Made by a program: the position numbers and the translations under genes. Of a DNA stretch of 64,000 bases, positions 1 through 10,779 are shown piece after piece (the stretch's first letter is position 1; each line of letters begins with the position of its first letter). The stretch is from the NCBI GenBank assembly GCA_032716605.1, contig CM064509.1:48753302-48817301 (forward strand). The letters run 5' to 3'. The notes below the pieces were generated by a model. The model was not told the origin of the DNA. It searched no databases and saw only the letters and a list, made by a program, of their open reading frames with translations. Source of the stretch: Paralithodes platypus. Taxonomy: Eukaryota > Arthropoda > Malacostraca > Decapoda > Lithodidae.

Positions 1-599
1 TGCTCCCTGTACTGAGACAGATAATGGGGCTATCTCCAATATCTTTCATGATGTAATCAATTTCCTCTAACACCTTCCCAACCCCGGCACCAGGCAGACA
101 GACAAGCTTCCTAATATCAGTACAGGTGGACCTAGCTAAGTGTCTGACCATGGAGTATATCTAGCCATATACTGTATAATTATTATGGTTTACCTGTCAA
201 TTTAAGATACAACATGGTAAATCCAGTACTGCGCTACTTATTCATGCATATGTGTCGCCAATAAGTCTGTAATAGGATAATTATTTGGTCATCATCTGTA
301 TGAGAATTTTTGTCCCTATCCACATCTGGCCATTTCAATCTTCCCACACACCTGATCAAGCTTTTATCCAGATGCAGTTACATTTGATGAACTAGATTTG
401 TAATTTTGCACATTTTAAAGCTACTTAGTGTTCCTACTTCTTGAGGAAAGGTTTCTGCTTGAACCCATTTTGTTACAGTTACTTAAGCGTCTTTAATTAA
501 ATTGTTTTGCATTGATGCTATGACAATTATTGTAGAGTTCACCCTTCATATTATTTATGGTGTTGGTACTATAACACAACATCCAGGTTACTCTTCTGA

Positions 600-1012
600 T
601 ATATTAATTATAGTTGCCGAATCTTGCCCACTCGCGTAAATATAAATGGGCCTCTGTAAACAAAACTTTGAGCTTGCCAATAAGTTTGTAATAATTCTTC
701 TTGATTATCACTGGACCCTTGAAAATTATCTATGTACAGATCATAAGTAATTTTATCAGTGTCTTCGTCAGCAGCATCCAGGTGTTTCTTGATGGTGGTT
801 GTGGCGTTGAGCAAAAACTGCGAGCATGTGGCCCCAAACAATGCTACTTTGAACTGGCACTCTACTACTGGACTCTGAGAATCATTAACAATATTTAACC
901 AAAGGAAGCGTATAACATCTTGATCCTCTGCAAGCCATTTCACCATTAGAAATGCCTTTGCTATATCGCTGATGAACACATACTGGCCTAACCAGAACCT
1001 CGGTAATTATTA
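600..1012 (-). pseudogene. BEL/Pao-type LTR retrotransposon reverse transcriptase fragment
   Basis: Read on the minus strand, about 135 codons carry the order of motifs typical of the Pao-family reverse transcriptase: a DIxKAFL block (motif A, here DIAKAFL), then RFLWL, then FGATCSQFLLNAT, then LYIDNF where active enzymes have a Y-V-D-D/N type catalytic loop. The family copies retroelement RNA into DNA. Here only the palm segment is left. The frame is open from about 1012 down to 608, enters from an upstream stop, and has no plausible start codon, so it is a truncated relic. No LTR, protease, integrase or RNase H is visible next to it. The family call rests on motif pattern alone. Confidence 0.8.
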
Positions 1013-2068
1013 AAGTCGGACCACGGACCGCTAAACTCAAGTGACTAGCAGAGGAATAAGTAAGTGGCTGGAATAGACAAGAAGAAACGTGTAGCTGGTG
1101 TATACCTCGCTACAACTAAAGAAGAAAGGAATTATAAAGGAGATGACTAAGATATTTGAAACTTATGGAATTGAACTGCCGCATCTGAGAAGGATGCAGA
1201 GAAGGTGTTACCTGTATGGCTATGCGAATACATCTGAGGGTACAGCTGCTGGGTAGAAGCTCAATTAGCTGCCTCATCGGCTGTCCAAATTTTCGTACTA
1301 CAATATTATGCTAATACGATTACTACAACTTCCGTATATATAGAAATAGCATATAATACAGTAGAGGGTTGGCGATATACTATCATCATATTTACAAATG
1401 TAATTTACGTATAAGACTGCAATTAACATAAACATCAGTGAAGAAGCAAGGGTTGTTCTGGCAGCACAGTATCTTACCGTATCATAGAATATGGACAAAT
1501 TATTGCACTAACTATCGTATTCCACGATAGCTACGATTCAAAATACATATGAATAAAACATTCACAGGTATAAATTGTATATACAAGTGGCTACTATCTG
1601 ATTGTGTATGTGTAAAGTATTATTGGTGGTCATGTTCTGATGTTGAGATCTCAACTGCCTTTTTAATTAAAAATACTATGAGGAAGGATGATATTTGTGT
1701 GTCCTACGCCGATAAAATATTATACGTTGGGTCATTACTATACAGAACACGGACATTTCCTAAACTGAATAAACTCATCTAAGCAAAACAAGGATAAACG
1801 GAGTAATCAAATCACCATTATATACAATTTCTTTTTATATCACATCTTCAAAATGACGTAGGTTTCATCTCTCAGTAAAGACAGAAAACTTTAGGTTGGT
1901 GCAGCACACACCGAGATACCTGATACCATCAATGTAAGGAGACAAAACATATAATTTGTTTTCATTAAAGAAACGAAGATTGAGAAGTTAGCTAATTTAG
2001 AGATATATGAAGTTCAATATTTTTGTTATATTCAAGTTGATACTAATCTGCGTACAATTAATAGTAAT
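1013..2068. other. unannotated stretch
   Basis: No domain, repeat or RNA gene was recognised. The short open frames in this AT-rich stretch have no family motifs and no compositional support for coding. Confidence 0.4.
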
Positions 2069-2891
2069 TGAGATGACGGGGCTCGAACATAATGAGCCAA
2101 AACGTCACCAGAACCTGCTCTCGTACTTGGAAAAGCCACAACAATCACAATGCCGCATTGCTTCCATCCAATGCAGAGAGAGACCAATGTATAAGTTGCC
2201 CTACCACCATTACAACTTCAAGGTAAACAAAGCCCCACTACCTGTGTGGTCCAACATGGGCCGCTCCCTCACCTTAATCCCCTCCAACCGCGAAATAAAG
2301 AATGGTCGCTTCCTGCCCGAGGTGAGAATTCCCTGCCCGAGCCAGACCTGGACTACGATGAAGAGATGTTTATGCGACTACAGCACCAACCTCCTCAATT
2401 CCCGCGTTTTCAACCAGAGTATAATACCTACAACTACAACCACTAAGGGAATAAACAAATACAATCCTCATATTCCCCCTCATAATAAATCCATTCCATT
2501 TAACGTGCCAAATACCTGTAGACATCCAAAACTGTAACTCAATTATCACCCATACATCAAAGCTTCTTCATCCATCCATCTAATTTTAATAAATAAAGAA
2601 TGTGTTCACCTTTGAAAAAATAATACAAATAATGACACAGTTATATGTATCATAATTTTAAGTACCTTAAATAACCTCAGCATTAATAAAAAACTATAAT
2701 TCTCATGCCTTTCATATTCTGAAACGCCCCAACCAGACGCCTGAATTAAAACGGAACATTACTTGCCTGAGCCAAGAATTTGGTAAGCAAAATCGGATCC
2801 ACTTTCGGGTACCTCTCCTCTCGGGGCGAACGTGCTTAATAGCTGGAATATTCGATTCAGAACATACTTCCGTAGGGGTTAGCCAAAATCT
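2069..2891 (+). repeat. LTR-like direct repeat, copy 1
   Basis: This block matches 4424-5285 at roughly 85-90 percent by eye, in the same orientation, with shared landmarks throughout: the start TGAGATGACGGGGCTCG, a shared stop codon region near 2446/4787, and a shared TTTTAATAAATAAAGAATG poly(A)-like stretch. It starts with TG as LTRs do, and the matching copy follows the C-terminal end of a Gypsy-like pol frame, so I read it as the 5' LTR of a decayed element. It breaks off at 2891 where a LINE-A 3' end begins. The open frames inside the two copies differ mainly by amino-acid-changing substitutions, so they do not look constrained. It could instead be a simple segmental duplication. Confidence 0.5.
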
Positions 2892-3176
2892 TTTTGTATG
2901 TGAATGAGGAGACAAAAGGCATAACTGCCTGCAGCGAGTGCCTCACCCAGTTTTGAAAGAGTGACAGGGCCAAAATCAAGGGACGTTCGAGCTAAATTGC
3001 CTGGACACACAGAGTTTGAAGTAATTTAAATCATAAGAAGAGGGAAAGACTGATTCTGGGAGAGAGTTCCAGAGCTCAGCAGTTGAATAGCAGAAAGTAT
3101 ATGAATAGTGTTTCACTCTTGGGTTGGAGATGCTCAATAACGCAAAACTGTCGTAAGATACGACGCAGCCAAAGAC
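2892..3176 (-). mobile_element. LINE-A 3' end fragment
   Basis: On the minus strand this reads as the last ~65 codons of the LINE-A ORF2, including SNPRVK, YSTAELWNSLPESVFPSSYDL and a final serine/asparagine-rich tail. The characteristic 3' UTR follows (CCCTGTCACTCTTTCAA, then GGCACTCGCTGCAGGCAG, then TTTTGTCTCC). It is 5' truncated, as expected for LINE integration. It lies directly between LTR-like copy 1 and the integrase-like remnant, so it probably inserted into the older LTR element. Confidence 0.85.
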
Positions 3177-3179
3177 ATC

Positions 3180-3325
3180 ATGCGGTCTCTCCACTCCCAT
3201 GACGGTATTCATCTAGGCCTCGCAAAACTCCTTAAGAAATTTCACGAGATGTACTGGACCTCCAAACCCTACGCTACCGCAAAATCCGTCATCAAAACTT
3301 GCCCCCACCACCACCCTCACTTCCG
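3180..3325 (+). pseudogene. retroelement integrase zinc-binding (H2C2) remnant
   Basis: The frame contains the spacing of an integrase N-terminal HHCC finger: H-x(4)-H-x-G, then KLLKKFHEMYW, then AKSVIKTC. The second cysteine pair has become CPHH. In LTR retrotransposons this domain precedes the DDE catalytic core. Here the core is missing and a proline/serine/threonine-rich frame follows instead. The call is by motif spacing only. The position between two LTR-like repeats supports it. Confidence 0.5.
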
Positions 3326-3388
3326 CCTCGTCCGAAGCTTGCCCCTTCACCTACTACCCAACTACCCAACCAACTTCCCCTTCCCTTA

Positions 3389-4363
3389 GTCCCTCTACTG
3401 ATTCACCACCTACTATACCTAAAAAACGTCTTCCAAAGCCAGTCATAAAACCCTCTACCTCTACCTCTACCACTCTCTCACAACCCTCTATAATTAAACC
3501 TAAAATCATGCACAAACCGTCCACTTCTAACTTTACTACAAATACTCCTTCTTCCAACACCACATCTACCCCTACGTCTCCCCTAAAACGCTCTACAGTT
3601 AACACTTAACTCATTCGCATACCTTCTACTTCTACCTCACCTAAACTTCCTTATACTTCTAACAACCCAGCTACTCTTCCTTCTCCCTTAAAAACCCTTC
3701 CACCATAAAATTCCTCTTCCCCCCCTACCTTAACAACAACAATAACATCGGACTCCTTCCGCGCTAAACCACCTGACCTTGACGCTCCTAAGCACCTCCC
3801 GCCACCATCTAAGCCCCTCCTTCCCACCACTTCCTCCACCATCACACCCTCCACCAATTCAAAACTTCCCACACTGTCTCCATCACCCAACTCTCAAGCC
3901 ACTTTCTCTTCACTTTCCCTCATTCCAAATACCACTGAATCTCCCCCTAATATTCCCCCTCAAAAATGTTCCTCTCGTCTACCAAATCACATTCGAAAAT
4001 CATCTAACCCTACCTCCCATAACCTTCCGTCTCCATCCCCTTCCACAACCATATCTACTCTTCCTTATCCAGTAAAAGACCCTACAGCTAAATCATCCCC
4101 CCTCCCAAGTCTCCCCCTCTCCAAACCTCAACCAACACAATTACGTAATCACCATCCTTTAACCGCTTCTCCTCCTCTGATCTCACAGCCACAATGTACA
4201 AGATCTAGCCGCCGTTCTACCACCACCACACAGCCACCTGCCTTACTTGCCCGCACCACCAGATACCTGCAAACCCTGCACCTGCACCACTTCCACACCT
4301 ACAACTCCAAGCAGCCCGCCAGCAGATCCCTCACCAACCCAACCCTCTGGCATCCGATCTGAA
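3389..4363 (+). pseudogene. Pro/Ser/Thr-rich C-terminal part of a Gypsy-like pol polyprotein (broken)
   Basis: One forward frame runs about 320 codons with only two in-frame TAA stops, near 3607 and 3706. The composition is extremely rich in P, S and T, with repeated STSTST-type runs. Near its end it shows RSSRRSTTTTQPP, which resembles the R-R-S-x-R-x-x-x-P-P signature seen near the C-terminus of many Ty3/Gypsy pol proteins. Just downstream (4385-4420), in another frame, KLEGESFYG resembles the L-E-x-x-x-F tail found immediately before the 3' LTR in that superfamily. I infer a Gypsy-type relic whose integrase core is deleted. The low-complexity tail could also come from an unrelated ORF. Confidence 0.4.
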
Positions 4364-4423
4364 GTCATCCAAAAGCAGACTTATTCCAAGCTCGAGGGCG
4401 AGTCTTTTTATGGACGACGATGG

Positions 4424-5285
4424 TGAGATGACGGGGCTCGAACATAATGAGCCAAAACGTCTACAGAACCTGCTCCCGTACTTGGAAAAGCCACAACCAT
4501 GACAATGCCGCATTGCTTCCATCCAATGCAGAGAGAGACCAATGCAAAGTTCCCCTACCACCAACCTCAAGGTAAACAAAGCCCCAGTGGGCCAACATGG
4601 GCCACTCCCTCACCTTAAGCACCTCCAACCGCGGGATAAAAAATGGCCGCTCCCTGCCCAAGGCGAGAAATCCCTGCCTGAGCCAGACCTGGACTACGAT
4701 GCAGAGATGTTTATGCGATTACGGCACCAAGCTCCTCAATTCCTGCATATTCAACCAGAGTATAATACCTACAACTACAATCACTAAGGGAATAAACCAA
4801 TACACTCCTCATATTACCCCTCATAATAAATCCATTCCATATAACGTGCCAAATACCTGTAGACATCCAAAACTGTAATTCAATTATCCCGGTGGATCAC
4901 ATATATGCTTTCAGTAATTTCATTGGAGGTGTTTGGTGGTGTGGTGAAATTAATAAAAAATAGATCACCCATACATCAAAGCTTCTTCATCCATCAATCT
5001 AATTTTAATAAATAAAGAATGTGTTCACCTTTGTCACAATATATAATCATAATTTTAAGAACCTTAATAACCTCAGCAATAATAAAACACTATAATTCTC
5101 ATGCCTCTCATATTCCGAAACGCCCAAACCAGACACCTGAATTAAAACGGAACATTATCTGCCTGAGCCAAGAATTTTGTAGGCAAAATCGGATCCACTT
5201 TCGGGTCCCTCTCCTCTCGGGGCGAACGTGCTTAATAGCTGGAATATTCGATTTGGAACATACTTCCATAGGGGTTAGCCAAAAT
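4424..5285 (+). repeat. LTR-like direct repeat, copy 2
   Basis: Second copy of the block at 2069-2891. It starts at the same TGAGATGACGG and carries one extra 75-bp block (4889-4963) absent from copy 1. Homology ends at 5285 only because copy 1 is cut by LINE-A. The true LTR may run on to roughly 5.5-5.9 kb, where GTGCCTTTCGTTCGATAAAG looks like an LTR R/U5 stretch. Confidence 0.5.
4889..4963 (+). mobile_element. 5'-truncated tRNA-derived SINE insertion
   Basis: The block starts CCGGTGGATCACATATATGC and ends in an A-rich tail. It matches the downstream half of the SINE at 20345-20480 (same GGTGGATCACA, TTTCATTGAAGGTGTTTGGTG segment). The flanks join cleanly in LTR-like copy 1, which shows this is an insertion after the duplication. 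Possible 3-bp target repeat ATC. Confidence 0.7.
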
Positions 5286-5876
5286 TCCCTTAAAAGTATC
5301 TACAAGTGGCTGTGTTAGTGATCCCGAAGAAATTGGTGTAGGTGAGCTAGAAAGTGCATCTTCTAGTGAGAGTGTGTGAAGAGGACGCTCCCAGATCGTG
5401 TGACCAGTTCTCTTATGGGCTCCTACATCTTTACCTGAATCAAATTAAGTGCCTTTCGTTCGATAAAGTTTTTTGATGATAATTTGCGAAGGGTTATATA
5501 AGATAATGTTAGTGTTCAATTTAACGTCATCTTAGAGATGATTAATTCTCTCCTTCTCCTAGCCATCGCCACTCGTTTTGAGAAACCAGAACAAACTCTA
5601 TATGTGGGATTAATATATATATAATTCTGGGATATAGTTTCTTATATTCCGTATAAGAGCTATACATATATTCGTTCGGGATATATACATGCACATTATA
5701 CGTAAAGTCCAGTGAACACTCAATAAGATCTTATTGTATGTGTTATTATTAGCTGGGTACGCGATTGCATGTATAAGTGTTCACAGAGAGTGTTTATTTG
5801 TATCCTAGTTAGACTATATAAAAAATTACGCTTCCTGACTTCAAACTCAGTTTAAGCATTGTTTGAGTTAAAGATT
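5286..5876. other. AT-rich stretch, possible remainder of LTR
   Basis: No coding signal. It may contain the rest of LTR-like copy 2, but the matching part of copy 1 is missing, so its boundary cannot be set. Confidence 0.3.
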
Positions 5877-6345
5877 ATCTATCTATCTATCTATTGCCTG
5901 ACGCCGTGATCCCCGAAGGGGTGGCCACGAACGAACCGCCCCCATGCACCTCTGTCCCCAGTCAGTCGACGCCCCTCCCCCCAACCAGCACCGCCTTCGT
6001 TCATGTACTTCCTCACTCCATCCTTCCACCTCTCATTCGGTCTACCTCTCCCTCTCTGTCCCTCCACCTCGCTCTCGTACACGCTCTTAGTCATTCTCTC
6101 GCTTTCCATATGTTCCATATGGCCGAACCATCTCAAGTTGTTCCTTTTCACACTTTCCAGCACATCTACCTCCACACCACACCTCCTTCTTACTTCCTCA
6201 TTAGTCTGTCTATCCCTCCATGTAACTCCGCACGCACTCCTTAAGTAATTCATTTCCACTGCTCTCACTCTTGGTCTGAGTCTCTCAACCAACGTCCATG
6301 CTTCGCTTCCGTAAGTCAGTGTCGGGATTACCACACTGTCAGATT
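5877..6345 (-). mobile_element. RTE-like LINE 3' end with (GATA)n tail
   Basis: The minus strand encodes about 150 codons of the C-terminal part of an RTE-like LINE polyprotein: PTLTYGSEAWTL, then VEMNYLRSACGVTWRDR, then RNNLRWFGHMEHM, then GRGRPNERWKDG. This region follows the RT domain. The 3' end is followed directly by TATC repeats on the plus strand (GATA on the element strand) at 5877-5894, typical of RTE-type LINEs that end in a microsatellite. It is 5' truncated near 6345 and lacks all RT catalytic motifs. Confidence 0.8.
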
Positions 6346-6757
6346 AAACTCCTATAATTTTCACGTTGCGTTAACTTCTCCTCGACGAGAATTTTAGCCC
6401 CGCATACAGGCTATTATAATTATTTACTACCTCATTAAATTTATATTAATTATTGTGACTCTTTGAGTTAATTAAGATTTATATCTTCTATTCACTGAAT
6501 TAATGTAAAAATAATTCGTTTTGTCATTTGGTATCTTATTATCCATAAAACCTCAGTTCTGTATGTATGCTTCGCAGTAACTAACATCTACCTTTTATCG
6601 GCTAATCCCCTCGCGGTTGCCAGTTTACCATCAGGATACCATTTATTGTTTTGAGACTAACCTCTCTGTTTATTTATATTGTGATTTAATGTAGTAACTT
6701 TGTGTATCTTTACATGTACTATTTCATGATTTTATGTTATTCCTGTCAGAATATGAA
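6346..6757. other. unannotated AT-rich stretch
   Basis: Nothing recognised on either strand. Confidence 0.4.
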
Positions 6758-7333
6758 CCTCTAAGCTGCGCAGGTATGGTATTTGAAAATGCCCGCAGTG
6801 CGAAGGTATTCTGATTCATTCCTCACTAAAATCATCAATTTACCATATATATAATTAATACTAATCCATATGCACCTATTTTACTTTTAATATGAACATA
6901 TGAACTTGGGAAAGCATTAAAACAAGTGGTAACAGCAATTGGCTGGTGAAAATTGTATATTTTAGCCCCGCAGTCGTAATCTGGCCCAGACCGGCTCTCG
7001 CATAGCACTGAGAGGCCAGGGGAGGGTTGGAGGGTCGGATTGACACTCCTCCACCCTCCTCTCTCTCTCACACCCGTCCACCCACAAAAATACTCGATAA
7101 ATATCGGGAATAATAGAGAAAATACCTGATAATTGAGGAGGGGGGAAAAAGGGGGGGTGACACATGTGTAGGAGTGGTAGAAGTAATGGAGGGAAATTAT
7201 CTCACCTCAACACAAATTGTTTTTTTTTAGTGCCACTGGGGTGTTTTAAATGTTTTTTTTAGGCCTATGATCTTATGAGTCTCTCCGCAGCTGCCCAGTA
7301 GAACATCTTATGAGTCTTCCTGCAGCTGCCGGG
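6758..7333 (+). mobile_element. TTAA-family non-autonomous DNA transposon, copy 1
   Basis: A 576-bp block shared with 9870-10432 (inverted) and 46046-47131. Shared landmarks are the left end CCTCTAAGCTGCGCAGG, CATTCCTCACTAAAATC, a purine-rich G-run segment near 7135-7160, TTTTTTAGGCCTATGATCTTA, and the right end GCAGCTGCCGGG followed by TTAA. The left flank is TGAA (a one-base variant of TTAA) and the right flank is TTAA. TTAA target duplications are characteristic of the piggyBac superfamily. No transposase is encoded. Confidence 0.6.
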
Positions 7334-7337
7334 TTAA

Positions 7338-8574
7338 TCAGAATTATTCATATTTATTGTATTATTATTATATGATTATATCGAGCTAATCTCTATATAG
7401 ATGAGACTCGATCAATTTGTTCCATGTTTGTACCCTAGCTAACTTAGAAATAAAACGTATGTACCGAAACTGTGTATTCTGTGACATTGGTGGTGATTGA
7501 TATGAGATTTGTGATATTAAAGTAAGTTATGTACCAGTTGAGTATTTACAGTTCTGAGCTTACCTAAGGTGGAAATAAACTATTATAAAGTTTTTTAAAT
7601 TATAGTGTCGCATAACAGTAATTATGCAAATTGAAGAGCTTTAATGAATATATAACAAAAGACGATTGTCGATGTTAAAAATAATCATAATCTATAAAGA
7701 GGTAAACGATTCGAATAAATTAAGGTATTTTGGTACGAAATATTTCACTGACTGTGCATCTCAAAGGTTATTTTCACTTTGAGATAAAAGTCGGTGGAAG
7801 TAGTGGGTACGGAAGGGAAGCTTTCTGCATTGATATTCTTGTATTCCACTTTGTAACACCTACTAACCTAGATTTAAGGCCGAACTGCTTAGTAAGTTCC
7901 GCAAGAAATTTGCATCCTGGGTAACTCTGTAATATTGTGTAATACTTCACACACATACACGCTCACGCTCTCTCTCTCTCTCTCTCTTCCTCTACTTCCA
8001 GCAACTTCCTCTGCCTTCCCTTCTACCCGAGAAATTGATATTACCCCTTGGACTCCGTGGCCCTCCCTCAGCCAGTACTAATACCGCCTGTTTTGCATGC
8101 TAATGGCGCAACTTTTGGAGGGGCGAGGCAGGGGCGGGGTGAGAGAGAGAGAGAGAGAGATTTACATAGATACACTAGCTACACAGATCTTACGATCCTG
8201 GAGGTGGCCAGTACTTAATCCTAGTAAAGATAGCAATCTTGAGAGTAAGGGAAAGTGGAAGGAATGGATAGTCAAGGCCCTTTCCCCACCTTCCGCACTA
8301 TCCCGACCTTCCACTCCCTCCGGCAATTTGCCATGCATGAAAACAGTTGGAAGTGAATAACCTTGCAGGGGTTGGAAATTGCCTGAAGGAATTTATAGAA
8401 TGGTTAGAAATAAACAAGAAATGGCATGTGTACCTTTACTATTTGTGTTCCTCTTTCTCCCTTCTGTTCCTTTCACCTGAAAACAGTGTTAATTTCAGCC
8501 AGGATGTTTCATCAGTAATCATTATCTACTCCAGACCAACATCTCTATGATATGAGTCACTTTTTTTATTCATT
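7338..8574. other. unannotated stretch with CT and GA microsatellites
   Basis: Contains a (CT)n run near 7969-7987 and a (GA)n run near 8138-8160. No coding family or other repeat was recognised. Short open frames at 7730-7924 and 8097-8360 lack any motif. Confidence 0.4.
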
Positions 8575-8720
8575 CTTCTTCTTTTTTTGTTTTGTCTATT
8601 GAGCCATTGTCTATAACTTCATTAGGGAGCTTATTCCACTCACTAATTATACTGTGGGTGAAGATATTTTGCATCTAAGTTCACTTTCCTGTGCATCAGA
8701 TTTAACTCAGCAGCTGTGAC
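8575..8720 (-). pseudogene. CR1-like LINE C-terminal fragment
   Basis: Minus-strand reading gives QNIFTHSIISEWNKLPNEV followed by VIDNGSIDK. This matches the N-x-W-N-x-L-P-x-E-V block found near the end of CR1-like reverse transcriptase ORFs. It is probably the distal end of the same decayed element represented at 9425-9775 and 10470-10625. Confidence 0.6.
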
Positions 8721-8734
8721 AGGCATATTTTTTA

Positions 8735-9205
8735 AACACTTCCCAGTGCAAAAGATTTAGCTTCAATTCCGACATTTGTTGAATTTACCATATAAAGCAA
8801 TATCACTGGTACATACTGTATGTGCATATTGTACTTGTATAATGAACATGTGAACAATGAAGAACCAGACAAAATATCTAGTGAACAAAAATTATATTTG
8901 TAACAGGAGTGGTGAGAGGGATGTGTGAGGGAGCTCGACATAGGTCCACCCTCTCGAATATCTCTCGAGATACTGGCGAGACAGGGCCGTCTCTTGTGCA
9001 TGTAGGATGGCGGAGGGAGGTAGGAGGGTGACTAAACGTATTTGAGGCGGGAGTGATGATTAGTAGAAAGTAGGGGATGGAAAATATAGTATAAATGAGG
9101 AGAGGGGAAGTGGAGGGAAAAAGGGGGGGAGGGGAGGAAGGTGGAGGGGGGATAAGATACACAAGTAAGGGGAGGACAGAAGGTGGTGCTAAGGAGATAT
9201 ACCGC
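8735..9205 (+). repeat. diverged relative of the 6758-7333 repeat
   Basis: Shares scattered blocks with the TTAA family: TTTACCATATA, then ATGTGCATATT, then ATGAACATGTGAAC, then a long purine-rich G-run (9095-9150). The order is the same, but identity is low and the ends are not defined. An alternative is chance similarity plus a purine tract. Confidence 0.3.
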
Positions 9206-9424
9206 CTAATCACATATTGCTTCCATTTCACCTGTATTGGGGCGTTGTTATTTATTAATTAATGTATTTGTTCTTTGTTTAATGTGCTATCTACCAGAGG
9301 AAGTGTTACATTCGCTCAGTAAAACATTCCAGAAGGAGTGTCGTAGCCGTTGGGTTAATTTGTTTCTTTTTGTGGAACTCTTTTTGATTATCTTGAATAG
9401 ATTATTGGCATTTACATTACTAAA

Positions 9425-9775
9425 CATAAATTGAATCTTAAAACACTCTGTCAACTACCCCTTTATTCTTCGTTGAAACAGATCGAGTGCTCTTCATCTC
9501 TCATTGTATGGTGTATTTCTAAGGGATGGGATGAGTTTTGTTGCTCTACGCCGAACAGATTCGAGTTTTGTTATGTCTTTTATTAAGTAGGAAGACCAAA
9601 ACTGCACACCATACTAGAGATACAGCCTTACAATGATTCTGTACAATTGTATAACTATGGCTTTACTATGATAATTAATATGTCTTCTAATGAATCTTTG
9701 TGCTTTGTTTGCTTTGTTAGCGGCTGCCGTTCATTAACTAGTAAGATTTTGATTTTTGTGTATTAGTAATCCTTA
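9425..9775 (-). pseudogene. CR1-like LINE RT C-terminal region
   Basis: Minus-strand conceptual translation, with at least one stop, shows the order typical of CR1-like elements after the RT domain: AANKANKAQRFIRR, then VRLYL, then YGVQFWSSYLIKDITKLESV, then RRRATKLIPSLR, then PYNER. The rest of the ORF is split off by the TTAA element at 9870-10432 and by other decay. Confidence 0.75.
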
Positions 9776-9869
9776 GTTTCTTATCTGTGATACACTATTT
9801 TTTATTCTCCGTTCATATAATGTTCATATTCGTTGTTTTTGAGAGCCTATTAGTAATATCTGTCATTAA

Positions 9870-10432
9870 CCCGGGAACGGCGAGAGCACTCTTAAGAGGT
9901 TTTGGTGGGCAAAGGCGAGAACACTCTTAAGAGGTAAGGCCTAAACAAAAAATTAAAAGGCCCCATAGCACTAAAAGCAACAGAAATGGTGTTTAAGTGA
10001 GATAATTCCCCTCCATGCCTTCTATCACTCCTACACATGTGTCAAAATCCCCTCCTTCCCCCTTTCAATTATCACCTATTTGTCCTCCTATTCCTTTGTT
10101 TACCGGTGCATTTACCGTGCCGATATCTCCAAACTGATCCTAGGGTGTGGTGTTGCGTGTGTCTATGTGTGGGAAAGAGAGAGAGAGAGAGAGAGAAAGA
10201 GAGACCAGCCTCAGACCCTCAGGTTCTCTCCAGGCATCGAGAAGGGAGGGTGAAGGCCTCGCGTGTCTCTCACCTCATGAATGAACTGTTGTTACATGTT
10301 ACTATCTTCATATTAAGCGTAAAATTGGCACATATGAATAAGTAATAACGATATTTATCGTAAAATTACGATAGGCCTAATATCGTCGCCCGGTTATATG
10401 GTGTCCACTACATACAGCTCTGGCTTTAGAGG
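9870..10432 (-). mobile_element. TTAA-family non-autonomous DNA transposon, copy 2
   Basis: 563 bp in reverse orientation to copy 1, flanked by TTAA at 9866-9869 and TTAA at 10433-10436. The right end of the family (CCCGGGAACGGCGAGAGC on this strand) is at 9870. The left end (CCTCTAAAGCC on the element strand) is at 10432. A (GA)n run lies inside near 10176-10202. It is inserted between pieces of the minus-strand CR1-like LINE. No coding capacity. Confidence 0.7.
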
Positions 10433-10469
10433 TTAAACTACATTAAAGGACATTTGCTAATATTGTGAC

Positions 10470-10625
10470 CACTCCGTGATTCTGTTGAGATGTGAATGCA
10501 GGCAAATTCTATCGCTTTCAGAAATTACTGCATTACCTATCTTAGTTTTATCAGCAAATTTGCAAAATATAATATTGGTGCCGTTGTCTATACCATTGAT
10601 ATACATATATATACAAATTGTGAAC
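10470..10625 (-). pseudogene. CR1-like LINE RT core fragment
   Basis: The minus strand reads VNDIDNGTN, then ILYFCKFADKTKIG-like residues after minor frame correction. This corresponds to the I-N-D-I and F-A-D-D-T-K-I-G blocks of CR1-like RT. The second catalytic aspartate is replaced by lysine, so the copy is dead. Confidence 0.55.
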
Positions 10626-10779
10626 AAAATTTGACCTCTGCTATTTTGCAGGTGATTTTAATTCAAATATATTAATTAAATGTACATATGATAAATTTGT
10701 AGCTTATTATCTAGACTCATCTCATTCTCAGTTATTTTTAGATCAATTATTAAATGCACATGAGTGGCATACACAACAA

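Noticed and set aside
10640..10770. GDFN-containing endonuclease piece upstream of the 10.8-kb LINE-A copy
   Set aside because: The frame reads AGDFNSN but the following residues do not match LINE-A or LINE-B and the AT-rich context makes a chance match plausible.
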